From positions 124,001 to 188,000 of the forward strand of contig NZ_JOCT01000004.1 of NCBI RefSeq assembly GCF_000717875.1: 64,000 nucleotides of DNA, given 5' to 3'. A program made the translations under genes and the position numbers. The DNA comes from Streptomyces sp. NRRL S-455 (GTDB taxonomy: Bacteria; Actinomycetota; Actinomycetes; Streptomycetales; Streptomycetaceae). Position 1 is the first letter of the stretch. Every line of letters begins with the position of its first letter. The notes beneath the pieces are model-generated. The model saw only the letters and a list, made by a program, of their open reading frames with translations. It was not told the DNA's origin and did not search any database. Positions 17,174-24,366 of the stretch are shown in pieces.

Positions 17174-18190
17174 TCAGCGAGCGGCACCCGAGGAGGCGGA
17201 AGGGGAGACGGAAGGAGAGGCGGGTGTGGTCGGGTCCGGGAGGGGCACGGCGAGCAGGGGTGTCGTGATTTTCGGGATCGCGGACCACGAGGTCAGCGCG
17301 GCCGACGGGGCGGCCTCGAGCGGGCGTATCAGCGGGGACACGGTGGCGGCGCCGGCCACCACCGGGGCGGTCAGCGCGTGTACGGCGTCGTGCTGTGCGG
17401 CAGGGTGCGGCACGCCCGGCAGCAGCGGTGCGGACACCTCGGTCGGGGCGACCGGGGTGTGGCCGAGCACGCTCTGCCCTTGCAGCTGTCCGATCAGCGG
17501 ACCCGTACCGCGGCGCCGCTGGGACTCGGGCTGGGCCGCGGCGCCGGTGCCCGGCGTGCGCATCGGCGTGACGTTACTCCCCGTGCCGGAGCCGCCGCGG
17601 GCCTCCGCGTCGGCCGGTGCGCCGGTGGTGACACCGCCCAGCGCGATCGCGGCCAGGGACACGGCCCCGGCGGCGGCGAACGCGAACCGCAGCCGCGAGG
17701 AGGACCGGTCGGACTCGGGCCGGCCGACGTCATGGATACGGAATCCCCTGCTGCCAGGAGGCAGGCCGCGGTCGTCCGAGGGCGGCAGCGCGGCGATGTG
17801 CGGCCGGGCCGGGGCGTACCCGAACTCGAACCGCTCGCCGCGCTTCATTCCGAAGGCTCCGGACGAACCGAACCGTCCGGACAGTCCGCCGGGCAGCCCT
17901 CCCCCACCCGGGGGCAAGCCGTCGCCGTCCGGGTCACCTCCCCCGGGTAGTCCCTGGAGGCGGGCCAGGAAGCTCTCGGAGGGGGGCGGCGGGGCCGCCT
18001 GAGCGAAGACGCTCTTCAGCCGGCGCTGGGCGTCCACCTCCGCCTTGCACTTCGGGCAGGTGGCCACATGCGCCAGTACGCGCTCGCGCGCGTCATGACC
18101 GAGCTCTCCGTCCACCAGGGCGGAGAGTCGGTCTCCCAGGTGCTGCTCTGCGAGGTGACCCTCGGAAGACTTCGGCCGTGATCCGCTCAC
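17174..18190 (-). CDS. Zinc-binding anti-sigma factor (ZAS family), membrane-anchored
   Basis: A 338-residue protein. The N-terminus reads [20 protein letters not shown] and continues into LSALVDGEL and HVATCPKC, the Hx3CxxC zinc motif of ZAS anti-sigma factors (Cys near 44-47). A Gly/Pro-rich linker leads to one membrane helix ([19 protein letters not shown], about 167-188) and about 150 residues of Pro/Ala/Ser-rich extracytoplasmic sequence. The GTG at 18190 overlaps the sigma-factor stop (GTGA), and the GGAGG within the sigma 3' end serves as ribosome site. It should sequester the sigma factor at the membrane. The long outer domain is not present in the compact mycobacterial RseA as I recall it. 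Confidence 0.88.
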   Translation of the reverse strand: MSGSRPKSSEGHLAEQHLGDRLSALVDGELGHDARERVLAHVATCPKCKAEVDAQRRLKSVFAQAAPPPPSESFLARLQGLPGGGDPDGDGLPPGGGGLPGGLSGRFGSSGAFGMKRGERFEFGYAPARPHIAALPPSDDRGLPPGSRGFRIHDVGRPESDRSSSRLRFAFAAAGAVSLAAIALGGVTTGAPADAEARGGSGTGSNVTPMRTPGTGAAAQPESQRRRGTGPLIGQLQGQSVLGHTPVAPTEVSAPLLPGVPHPAAQHDAVHALTAPVVAGAATVSPLIRPLEAAPSAALTSWSAIPKITTPLLAVPLPDPTTPASPSVSPSASSGAAR

Positions 18191-18957
18191 GCGCTCGCGC
18201 CCCCTCCTCCCAGGGCGGGAACACGGGGCACGAAGGAGCGGCGCTCGGCCCGCGCCTCCGGGGAACGGTGCGCGAGGGCCTTGCGCAGCTGGGAGCGGCC
18301 ACGGTGGATCCGCGAACGGACCGTGCCCAGCTTCACTCCGAGGGTCGCGGCGATCTCCTCGTACGACAGTCCTTCGATGTCGCACAGCACGACCGCGGCA
18401 CGGAACTCGGGGGCGAGGGTGTCGAGGGCCTGCTGGACGTCGGCGTCGAAGTGGGCGTCGTTGAAGACCTGCTGCGGTGTGGGCTCCTTGCTGGGCAGCC
18501 GCTCGGCCGCGTCCTCGCCGAGTGCGTCGAAGCGGATGCGCTGCTTGCGGCGGACCATGTCCAGGAACAGGTTCGTGGTGATGCGGTGCAGCCAGCCCTC
18601 GAAGGTGCCGGGCGTGTAGGTCGACAGGGAGCGGAAGACACGGACGAAGACCTCCTGCGTGAGATCCTCGGCGTCGTGCTGGTTGCCGGTCAGGCGGTAG
18701 GCGAGCCGGTAGACCCGGCCGCTGTGCGTGCTGACGATCTCCTCCCACGTGGGCGGAGTCCACGCCTGCCCGTCCGCGTCGGTGGTGAAGGTCGCGGTCT
18801 GGGCGAAGCCGGCGGCGTGGCCGTGGTCAGCGGTGTCGTTCACGGATGTCGGCCTGCCCGCCGATCCGAAGAAGCGCCGGAGCACTCCTCCTCGATCCAC
18901 AGGCGTAGCCGCACCTCCCCTGTCAGCTCTGGTGGTGTCCAGTGGAGCCCCTACCAT
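18187..18957 (-). CDS. ECF RNA polymerase sigma factor (mycobacterial SigE-like)
   Basis: A 256-residue sigma-70 ECF factor. Region 2 spans about 75-141, with [20 protein letters not shown] and [20 protein letters not shown]; region 4 spans about 199-235, with [20 protein letters not shown]. Residues 1-70 are an N-terminal extension rich in Asp, Gly and Thr. ATG 18957 has GAGGTG 6 bases upstream; the frame stays open to 19062 but that part has no ribosome site. Order sigma, anti-sigma, htrA, tatB and the divergent O-methyltransferase match the mycobacterial sigE locus as I recall it, so I infer an envelope-stress sigma. I give no symbol because Streptomyces sigE is a different gene. Confidence 0.9.
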   Translation of the reverse strand: MVGAPLDTTRADRGGAATPVDRGGVLRRFFGSAGRPTSVNDTADHGHAAGFAQTATFTTDADGQAWTPPTWEEIVSTHSGRVYRLAYRLTGNQHDAEDLTQEVFVRVFRSLSTYTPGTFEGWLHRITTNLFLDMVRRKQRIRFDALGEDAAERLPSKEPTPQQVFNDAHFDADVQQALDTLAPEFRAAVVLCDIEGLSYEEIAATLGVKLGTVRSRIHRGRSQLRKALAHRSPEARAERRSFVPRVPALGGGGASA

Positions 18958-19185
18958 AGCCACCTCGCCCGTTAGGACCGGATAAGCGGTTTTACGAGAT
19001 TTTGATCTGTGCTGATACGCCTCGTACTGCTGCGTCGGCACTTGCTCGGTGTCCTGGTCCACCGCCTGCCCCCCGTCACGACCGGCACCACTTGCTCATC
19101 CCTTTAAACGACCGGTCCCATCTGCGGGTTCCCGTGCCCAACGGATACAGTCACGCCCAGGCATTCACGGGGACAGGAGAGGGTC

Positions 19186-19818
19186 ATTACCGGCAACCGG
19201 CAGACGAGCTGGGCGTTCGCCGACGCCTATGTCGCCGAGGACGACGCGCTGCGCTGGGCCCGCGACCGGGCCCGTGAGGCAGGGCTGCGCTCGGTGTCGC
19301 CCGGCACGGGCGCCGCGCTGCGACTGCTGGCGGCCTCCGTCGATGCCAAGGCCGTCGCCGAGATCGGCACCGGCTGCGGCGTCTCGGGGATCCACCTCCT
19401 GCACGGTATGCGGCCCGACGGTGTCCTGACCACCGTGGACTCCGAGCCGGAGCACCAGCAGTTCGCCCGCCAGGCCTTCCGCTTCTCCGGCTTCGCCAGC
19501 AACCGCGCCCGTTTCATCCCGGGCCGGGCCCTGGACGTGCTGCCGCGGCTCGCGGACTCCGGCTACGACCTCGTGTTCTGTGACGGCGATCGGCTGGAGG
19601 TCATGGACTACCTCGCCGAATCGTTGCGGCTGCTGCGCCCCGGCGGGCTCGTCGTCTTCGAGGGCGCCTTCGCGAACGGCCGGACCGTGGACTCCGGTCC
19701 GCAGCCCACGGAGGTGCTGCGGCTGCGGGAGCTGCTACGCGCGGTGCGCGAGAGTCAGGAAATGGTGCCGTCCCTGCTGCCGGTGGGCGACGGACTGCTG
19801 TGCGCCGTGAAACGGTAG
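19186..19818 (+). CDS. SAM-dependent O-methyltransferase with apparent ATT start
   Basis: A class I methyltransferase of about 210 residues. The SAM loop is AEIGTGCGVSGIHLLHGM, followed by LTTVDSEPEHQQFARQAF, DLVFCDGDR and LLRPGGLVVFEG. The first ATG/GTG/TTG in frame is GTG 19294, but that would delete about 36 residues (TSWAFADAYVAEDDALRWAR onward) that look fully coding and correspond to sequence at the N-terminus of the mycobacterial homologue I recall. The frame is open from a TAA at 19105 with no standard start before 19294. ATT at 19186 lies 3 bases after AGGAGAGG, so ATT initiation is my best call. It diverges from the sigma gene. Substrate unknown. Confidence 0.72.
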   Translation: MTGNRQTSWAFADAYVAEDDALRWARDRAREAGLRSVSPGTGAALRLLAASVDAKAVAEIGTGCGVSGIHLLHGMRPDGVLTTVDSEPEHQQFARQAFRFSGFASNRARFIPGRALDVLPRLADSGYDLVFCDGDRLEVMDYLAESLRLLRPGGLVVFEGAFANGRTVDSGPQPTEVLRLRELLRAVRESQEMVPSLLPVGDGLLCAVKR

Positions 19819-19881
19819 CCGACCGGCACGTCTGAAAGCCGGAAGCCGGGGCAGACGAGGTTCATCGGTGAGAAAGCAGCC

Positions 19882-19909
19882 GCCCCGGCACCTCATGTGA
19901 TGCCGGGGC
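19882..19909 (+). terminator. Hairpin between O-methyltransferase and DUF3117 genes
   Basis: GCCCCGGCA (19882-19890) and TGCCGGGGC (19901-19909) form a perfect 9-base stem in the space between two convergent genes; it can serve both. Confidence 0.7.
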
Positions 19910-19936
19910 AGCTGAAGGGGTATGGTCGCTTGCGCG

Positions 19937-20104
19937 TCAGCCGACGACCTTCTTGAGGGCGTCGCCCAGGGCGTCGGCCTCGTCCGGGGTCAGCTCGACG
20001 ACGAGCCGACCGCCGCCTTCGAGCGGAACGCGCATGACGATGCCCCGCCCCTCCTTGGTCACCTCGAGCGGGCCATCACCCGTCCGCGGCTTCATGGCCG
20101 CCAT
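19937..20104 (-). CDS. DUF3117 small protein (55 aa)
   Basis: The 55-residue product begins MAAMKPRTGDGPLEVTKEGR, continues with IVMRVPLEGGGRLVVELTPD and ends LGDALKKVVG. This matches the DUF3117 family, a short, highly conserved actinobacterial protein predicted to form a small beta sheet plus helix; its role is unknown. ATG 20104 has GGAAGGGG about 9 bases upstream; longer frames lack a ribosome site. A possible promoter lies at 20224-20253. Confidence 0.88.
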   Translation of the reverse strand: MAAMKPRTGDGPLEVTKEGRGIVMRVPLEGGGRLVVELTPDEADALGDALKKVVG

Positions 20105-20486
20105 GCTCGTTCCCCTTCCTGAAACCCAGCTCATCGCCAAAGCCGACGGCCCTGAGAAGGGCACACGTGCGGCCCTTGAGGCAGGACACGCGACACCGGC
20201 ATCGAACACATTGCTTCCCAGCCATTATCCCGCATCCCAGGACCCGATGACCAACATCAGTCGGCATCGCTTGGGCAACGCACGCGAGCAAAACCACTCA
20301 ATTCGGCGATGAGGCTGCGATACTCCGCCACCGCACACGTATCCGCCTGACGAAGACGGACCGGATTTGTTTGACGCAGGTCACACGTCCGGTCCGGTCC
20401 CCGCACGCCGATCTCGGTCATGCTGTCCTGCGGAGGGGACGTACCGGCCGGTACGTCCTCGAGCCGCGACACGGAGGGGATACGTC
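20105..20486. other. 382-base divergent intergenic region
   Basis: It lies between the DUF3117 gene (leftward) and the enoyl-CoA hydratase gene (rightward). On the minus strand GATAAT (20224-20229 complement) preceded by TTGGTC (20248-20253 complement) with an 18-base spacer could be a promoter for the DUF3117 gene. The right end holds the 22-base palindrome at 20437. No convincing coding frame is present. Confidence 0.45.
20437..20458. promoter_or_regulatory. Perfect 22-bp palindrome, candidate operator
   Basis: GGACGTACCGG followed directly by its exact reverse complement CCGGTACGTCC. It ends 28 bases before the hydratase ATG and 14 bases before its GGAGGGG ribosome site, a position suited to a TetR-type repressor. 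No regulator gene is adjacent. Confidence 0.55.
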
Positions 20487-21290
20487 ATGGCCGACACCGT
20501 GCTCTACGAGGTGAGCGACGGGCTCGCGACGATCACGCTGAACCGCCCGGAGGCGATGAACGCGCTGAACGTGGCGACCAAGGTCGCCCTGCGGGAGGCG
20601 GTCGAGTCCGCTGCGGGCGACGCCGCCGTGCGGGCGGTGCTGCTGACCGCAGCCGGTGACCGGGCGTTCTGCGTCGGGCAGGACCTCAAGGAGCACATCG
20701 GGCTGCTGGCCCAGGACCGTGAGGCGGGCTCGGGACAGACCATGAGCACGGTCCGGGAGCACTACAACCCGATCGTGCGGGCGCTGGCCGGGGCGGCGAA
20801 GCCGGTCGTCGCCGCCGTGAACGGGGTGGCGGCCGGGGCCGGCTTCGGCTTCGCGCTGGCGGCGGACTACCGGATCGTGGCGGACACGGCCGCGTTCAAC
20901 ACGTCGTTCGCCGGGGTGGCACTGACCGCCGACTCGGGGATCTCCTGGACGCTGCCTCGGGTGATCGGTCCTGGGCGCGCAGCTGACCTGCTGCTTTTCC
21001 CGCGGAGCATCAGTGCTCAGGAGGCCTACGAGCTGGGTATCGCCAATCGGCTGGTGCCGGGGGGTGAGCTGCGTGCGGAGGCCGAGAAGGTGGCGCGCGC
21101 GTTGGCCGAGGGGCCGACGGTGGCGTACGCGGCGTTGAAGGAGTCGGTGGGCTTCGGGCTGACGCACTCCTTGGAGGAGACCCTGGAGAAGGAGGACGAG
21201 CTGCAGACCCGGGCGGGGTCTTCCGAGGATCACGCGATCGCGGTTCAGGCCTTCGTCAACAAGGAGAAGCCGAAGTATCTGGGCCGCTGA
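20487..21290 (+). CDS. Enoyl-CoA hydratase/isomerase (PaaG-like)
   Basis: A 267-residue crotonase-fold protein. The oxyanion-hole strings are FCVGQDLKEH (about 65-75) and AVNGVAAGAGFGFALAAD (about 110-127), and FAGVALTADSGISWTLPRVI carries the Asp seen in PaaG-type isomerases rather than the Glu pair of classical hydratases. The best guess is therefore an isomerase of ring-opened phenylacetyl-CoA epoxide or a related acyl-CoA, but no paa genes are nearby. ATG 20487 has GGAGGGG upstream. A 22-base palindrome upstream suggests dedicated repression, plausibly by an acyl-CoA-responsive factor. Confidence 0.88.
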   Translation: MADTVLYEVSDGLATITLNRPEAMNALNVATKVALREAVESAAGDAAVRAVLLTAAGDRAFCVGQDLKEHIGLLAQDREAGSGQTMSTVREHYNPIVRALAGAAKPVVAAVNGVAAGAGFGFALAADYRIVADTAAFNTSFAGVALTADSGISWTLPRVIGPGRAADLLLFPRSISAQEAYELGIANRLVPGGELRAEAEKVARALAEGPTVAYAALKESVGFGLTHSLEETLEKEDELQTRAGSSEDHAIAVQAFVNKEKPKYLGR

Positions 21291-21315
21291 GCCCGGGGGC
21301 CGGCGCCGTCGGGGA

Positions 21316-21382
21316 CTGCGGGGTCCATGTGGCTGGTCGCGCCCACGCGGCGGAGCCGCAAGTCGACTCAGCCCCGCGCCCC
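21316..21382 (-). repeat. Dispersed streptomycete intergenic repeat, copy C
   Basis: On the minus strand the element begins GGGGGCGCGGGGCTGAGTCG, continues through TGCGGCTCCGCCGCGTGGGC and ends with GCGACCAGCCACATGGACCC CGCAG. It closely matches copy A in the second half and copy B in its first bases. Its first part is also the last codons and the stop of tag. Confidence 0.7.
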
Positions 21383-21970
21383 CGACGGGGCGCTTCTCGC
21401 CACGCATGTTTCCAAGTGATCGTCGACCAGGCCGCACGCCTGCATCAGCGCGTACGCCGTGGTCGGGCCGACGAACCGCAGGCCCCGCTTCTTCAGGGCC
21501 TTGGACAGGGCCGTCGACTCGGGGGTGACGGGTGGGACGTCGGCGAGGGTCTTCGGGGCCGGACGGGACGTCGGGGCGGGGGCGTGGGACCAGATCAGTC
21601 CGTCCAGTTCGCCCGGGGCCCACTCGGCCAGCACGCGGGCGTTGGCGAGGGTCGCGTCGATCTTGGCGCGGTTGCGGATGATGCCGGTGTCGGCCAGGAG
21701 GCGCTCGCGGTCCGCGTCGGTGAACGCGGCCACGGACGCGATCTTGAAGTCGGCGAAGGCGGCGCGGAAGCCCTGGCGGCGGCGCAGGATCGTGATCCAG
21801 GACAGGCCGGACTGGAAGGCCTCCAGGCTCAGGCGCTCGTAGAGCGCGTCGTCGCCGTGGACCGGGCGGCCCCACTCCTCGTCGTGGTACGTCACGTACT
21901 CGGGGGCGGACAGGGCCCAGGGGCAGCGCAGCCCGCCGTCCGGGCCGGCCAGGGCGGTGCCGTCACTCAC
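21368..21970 (-). CDS. tag: DNA-3-methyladenine glycosylase I
   Basis: A 200-residue Tag enzyme that excises 3-methyladenine from alkylated DNA. Zinc ligands are visible: Cys in RCPWAL, His in YVTYHDEEWG, and His and Cys in DDHLETC. Conserved LSLEAFQSGLSW and RFVGPTTAYALMQACGLVDD follow the family. It lies 3' of the DivIVA-like gene with an ATGA overlap, so the two are translationally coupled. The last residues (SGARG) and stop codon come from the edge of a dispersed intergenic repeat, so the C-terminus is probably not functionally constrained. Confidence 0.94.
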   Translation of the reverse strand: MSDGTALAGPDGGLRCPWALSAPEYVTYHDEEWGRPVHGDDALYERLSLEAFQSGLSWITILRRRQGFRAAFADFKIASVAAFTDADRERLLADTGIIRNRAKIDATLANARVLAEWAPGELDGLIWSHAPAPTSRPAPKTLADVPPVTPESTALSKALKKRGLRFVGPTTAYALMQACGLVDDHLETCVARSAPSGARG

Positions 21971-22356
21971 GGTCGGTCCTCCGGGCGCGGGGCGGGCTTG
22001 TCCATGGACACGTGGTTCTCCCCGGACGCGCGCACCGGGCCGTGGGCGGAGGCCTCCCGGGCTCCGGCCAGCGCGGACTCCAGGTCGGCGATGCGGGCGT
22101 CGCGTTCGGCGAGCTCGGCACCCAGGCGGCTGAGGGCGTCGTCCACGTCCGCCATGCGGTAGCCGCGGGCGGCCAGCGGGAAGCGGAGGGCCTCCACGTC
22201 AGCGCGGTCGACCGGGCGGTCCGGGGGCAGCGGGTCCCGCAGCCGCTCGGGGGCGGCCTCGGGCAGCGGGCCGTTCTCGCCGCCGCCCACCACGGCGAGG
22301 GTCACCGCGGCGACCACGACGGCGAGCGCGACGACCAGGAACAGGAACATAACCAT
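21967..22356 (-). CDS. DivIVA-domain membrane protein (129 aa)
   Basis: One N-terminal membrane helix (FLFLVVALAVVVAAVTLAVV), a Pro-rich linker, then a DivIVA-like core DVEALRFPLAARGYRMADVD and a coiled coil (LSRLGAELAERDARIADLES), ending in a hydrophilic tail. DivIVA-domain proteins organise polar growth and septation in actinobacteria; this small membrane-tethered version may be a scaffold or adaptor. I recall a similar protein between folP2 and tagA in mycobacteria. ATG 22356. The ATGA overlap with tag implies one transcript. Confidence 0.82.
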   Translation of the reverse strand: MVMFLFLVVALAVVVAAVTLAVVGGGENGPLPEAAPERLRDPLPPDRPVDRADVEALRFPLAARGYRMADVDDALSRLGAELAERDARIADLESALAGAREASAHGPVRASGENHVSMDKPAPRPEDRP

Positions 22357-22524
22357 CGCGGAGCCCCCACGGTCGGATGTCTCGGTGTCCTCGAAGGCTC
22401 GGAGGTCCGGAGTCCGCTGAGTCCTCGAAGTCGGATGTTGTCAGGCTCCGATCGTGCCATGTGATGGCGGCGGTTAGGGTCGCAGGCGGCGGAAGACGGG
22501 ACGTACCAGGGAAGGTCACAGCGG

Positions 22525-23385
22525 ATGCTCAGGCTGGGCAGGCGGGAATTCGAGCCGCACGAGCCGGTGGTCATGGCGATCGTGAACCGGACGCCGGACT
22601 CCTTCTACGACCAGGGGGCGACCTTCCGTGACGAGCCGGCGCTCGCGCGCGTGGAGCAGGCGGTGGCCGACGGCGCGGCGATCGTCGACATCGGCGGGGT
22701 CAAGGCCGGACCGGGCGAGGAGGTCACGGCCGAGGAGGAGGCCCGGCGGACGGTCGGCTTCGTGGCGGAGGTGCGGCGGCGCTTCCCGGACGTGATCATC
22801 AGCGTGGACACCTGGCGGGCCGAGGTGGGAGAGGCCGTCTGCGAGGCGGGGGCGGACCTGCTGAACGACGCGTGGGGCGGGGCGGACCCGGGGCTCGCGG
22901 AGGTCGCCGCGCGCTACGGCGTGGGGCTGGTGTGTACGCACGCGGGAGGTGCGGAGCCGCGGACCCGGCCGCATCGGACCGAGTACGACGATGTCATGGC
23001 CGACATCCTGGAGGTGACGGTCGGACTGGCCGAGCGGGCGGTGGGGCTGGGGGTGCCGCGGGAGTCGATCATGATCGATCCGGGGCATGACTTCGGGAAG
23101 AACACGCGGCACAGCCTGGAGGCGACGCGGCGGCTGGGCGAGATGGTCGCCACGGGGTGGCCGGTGCTGGTGTCGCTGTCCAACAAGGACTTCGTCGGAG
23201 AGACGTTGGACCGGCCCGTGAAGGAGCGGGTGGTGGGGACTCTGGCCACGACCGCGGTGTCCGCGTGGCTGGGGGCGCAGGTGTACCGGGTGCACGAGGT
23301 CGCGGAGACGCGGCAGGTGCTGGAGATGGTCGCGGCGATCGCGGGGTGGCGGGAGCCTGCGGTTGCCCGGCGTGGGCTGGCCTGA
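22525..23385 (+). CDS. folP2: Dihydropteroate synthase-like protein (FolP2 type)
   Basis: A 286-residue TIM-barrel of the DHPS family. The first strand reads MAIVNRTPDSFYDQG, as in DHPS, and ISVDTWRAEV, LLNDAWGG, MIDPGHDFGKNT and VSLSNKDFVGE follow the expected order. However, the loop that in true DHPS reads GGESTRPG is GGVKAGPGEE here, and the substrate-loop (S/T)-R-K signature is altered. Mycobacterial FolP2 is reported to lack DHPS activity, so this one may also have another role. ATG 22525 precedes LRLGRREFEPHEP. It diverges from the DivIVA-like/tag pair. Confidence 0.85.
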   Translation: MLRLGRREFEPHEPVVMAIVNRTPDSFYDQGATFRDEPALARVEQAVADGAAIVDIGGVKAGPGEEVTAEEEARRTVGFVAEVRRRFPDVIISVDTWRAEVGEAVCEAGADLLNDAWGGADPGLAEVAARYGVGLVCTHAGGAEPRTRPHRTEYDDVMADILEVTVGLAERAVGLGVPRESIMIDPGHDFGKNTRHSLEATRRLGEMVATGWPVLVSLSNKDFVGETLDRPVKERVVGTLATTAVSAWLGAQVYRVHEVAETRQVLEMVAAIAGWREPAVARRGLA

Positions 23386-23402
23386 GGCGTTGAGCTGAGG
23401 TA

Positions 23403-23423
23403 CCAGGGGGCTTCGCCCCCTGG
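23403..23423. terminator. Hairpin between convergent folP2 and LOG genes
   Basis: CCAGGGGGC (23403-23411) and GCCCCCTGG (23415-23423) form a perfect 9-base stem with a TTC loop. I recognise this hairpin with flanking TGGACCCC as recurrent in Streptomyces intergenic DNA. Confidence 0.65.
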
Positions 23424-23488
23424 ACCCCCGGACCTGTGACCACCCGCCACCCGAAGCGGTCGGGCAAGAAGCCCGGCCCGAAGGCCCT

Positions 23489-24247
23489 CTAGCGGCCCGC
23501 CTCCTTGGACACCAGTGCCACCGCCTCGTCCACGTCGTCCGTCACGTGGAACAGCAGCAGGTCCTTCTCCGCCGCCTTCCCCTGCGCGATGACCGTCTTG
23601 CGGAGCCAGTCGACCAGACCGCCCCAGTACTCGGTGCCGAAGAGGACGATGGGGAAGCGGGTGACCTTCTGGGTCTGGACGAGGGTGAGGGCCTCGAAGA
23701 GTTCGTCCAGGGTGCCGAGGCCGCCGGGCAGGACGACGAAGCCCTGGGCGTACTTGACGAACATCATCTTCCGGACGAAGAAGTAGCGGAAGTTCAGGCC
23801 GATGTCGACGTACTGGTTCAGCCCCTGCTCGAACGGCAGCTCGATGCCGAGGCCGACCGAGATGCCGCTCGCCTCGACGGCGCCCTTGTTGGCCGCCTCC
23901 ATCGCGCCCGGGCCGCCGCCCGTGATGACCGCGAAGCCCGCGTCGACCAGGCCCCGGCCCAGCCGGACGCCCGCCTCGTACTCGGGTGAGTCCGCCGGGG
24001 TCCGGGCCGAGCCGAACACACTGATCGCGGGCGGGAGTTCGGCGAGCGTGCCGAAGCCCTCGATGAACTCCGACTGGATGCGCAGCACACGCCAGGGGTC
24101 GGTGTGGACCCAGTCGGAGGGGGCTCGCTCGTCCAGCAGCCGCTGGTCGGTGGTGCTGGCCTGCACCTGGTCCCGCCTCTGGAGGACCGGGCCCAGGCGC
24201 TTTTCCTCCGGCGGCTGCTGCTTCCCCTCGGGGTTGCCGGTCGCCAT
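23489..24247 (-). CDS. LOG-family protein (TIGR00730, nucleotide phosphoribohydrolase)
   Basis: A 252-residue Rossmann-fold protein with the LOG motifs GGGPGAMEAAN and LPGGLGTLDELFE, plus AISVFGSARTP at the first strand. LOG proteins hydrolyse N6-modified AMP (cytokinin riboside monophosphates) or AMP to the base and ribose 5-phosphate. The mycobacterial counterpart, Rv1205, was linked to cytokinin production. The N-terminus (about 1-70) is an extension with EKRLGPVLQRRDQVQAST. ATG 24247. Convergent with folP2; dapE lies 119 bases upstream on the same strand. Confidence 0.9.
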   Translation of the reverse strand: MATGNPEGKQQPPEEKRLGPVLQRRDQVQASTTDQRLLDERAPSDWVHTDPWRVLRIQSEFIEGFGTLAELPPAISVFGSARTPADSPEYEAGVRLGRGLVDAGFAVITGGGPGAMEAANKGAVEASGISVGLGIELPFEQGLNQYVDIGLNFRYFFVRKMMFVKYAQGFVVLPGGLGTLDELFEALTLVQTQKVTRFPIVLFGTEYWGGLVDWLRKTVIAQGKAAEKDLLLFHVTDDVDEAVALVSKEAGR

Positions 24248-24366
24248 GTGCGCTCCCTCCGTCGTGCCGGTCGTTCCGCCTCAGCGTAGATCTACGCGGG
24301 TTACGAACGAGGGACCTGAGCATGTCCGCGTTGGAGCGCCGTAAACACGATGGCGTCCCGGCGGGG

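Noticed and set aside
18187..18957. Naming the ECF sigma factor sigE
   Set aside because: Synteny points to mycobacterial SigE, but in Streptomyces the symbol sigE belongs to a different envelope sigma, so using it would mislead.
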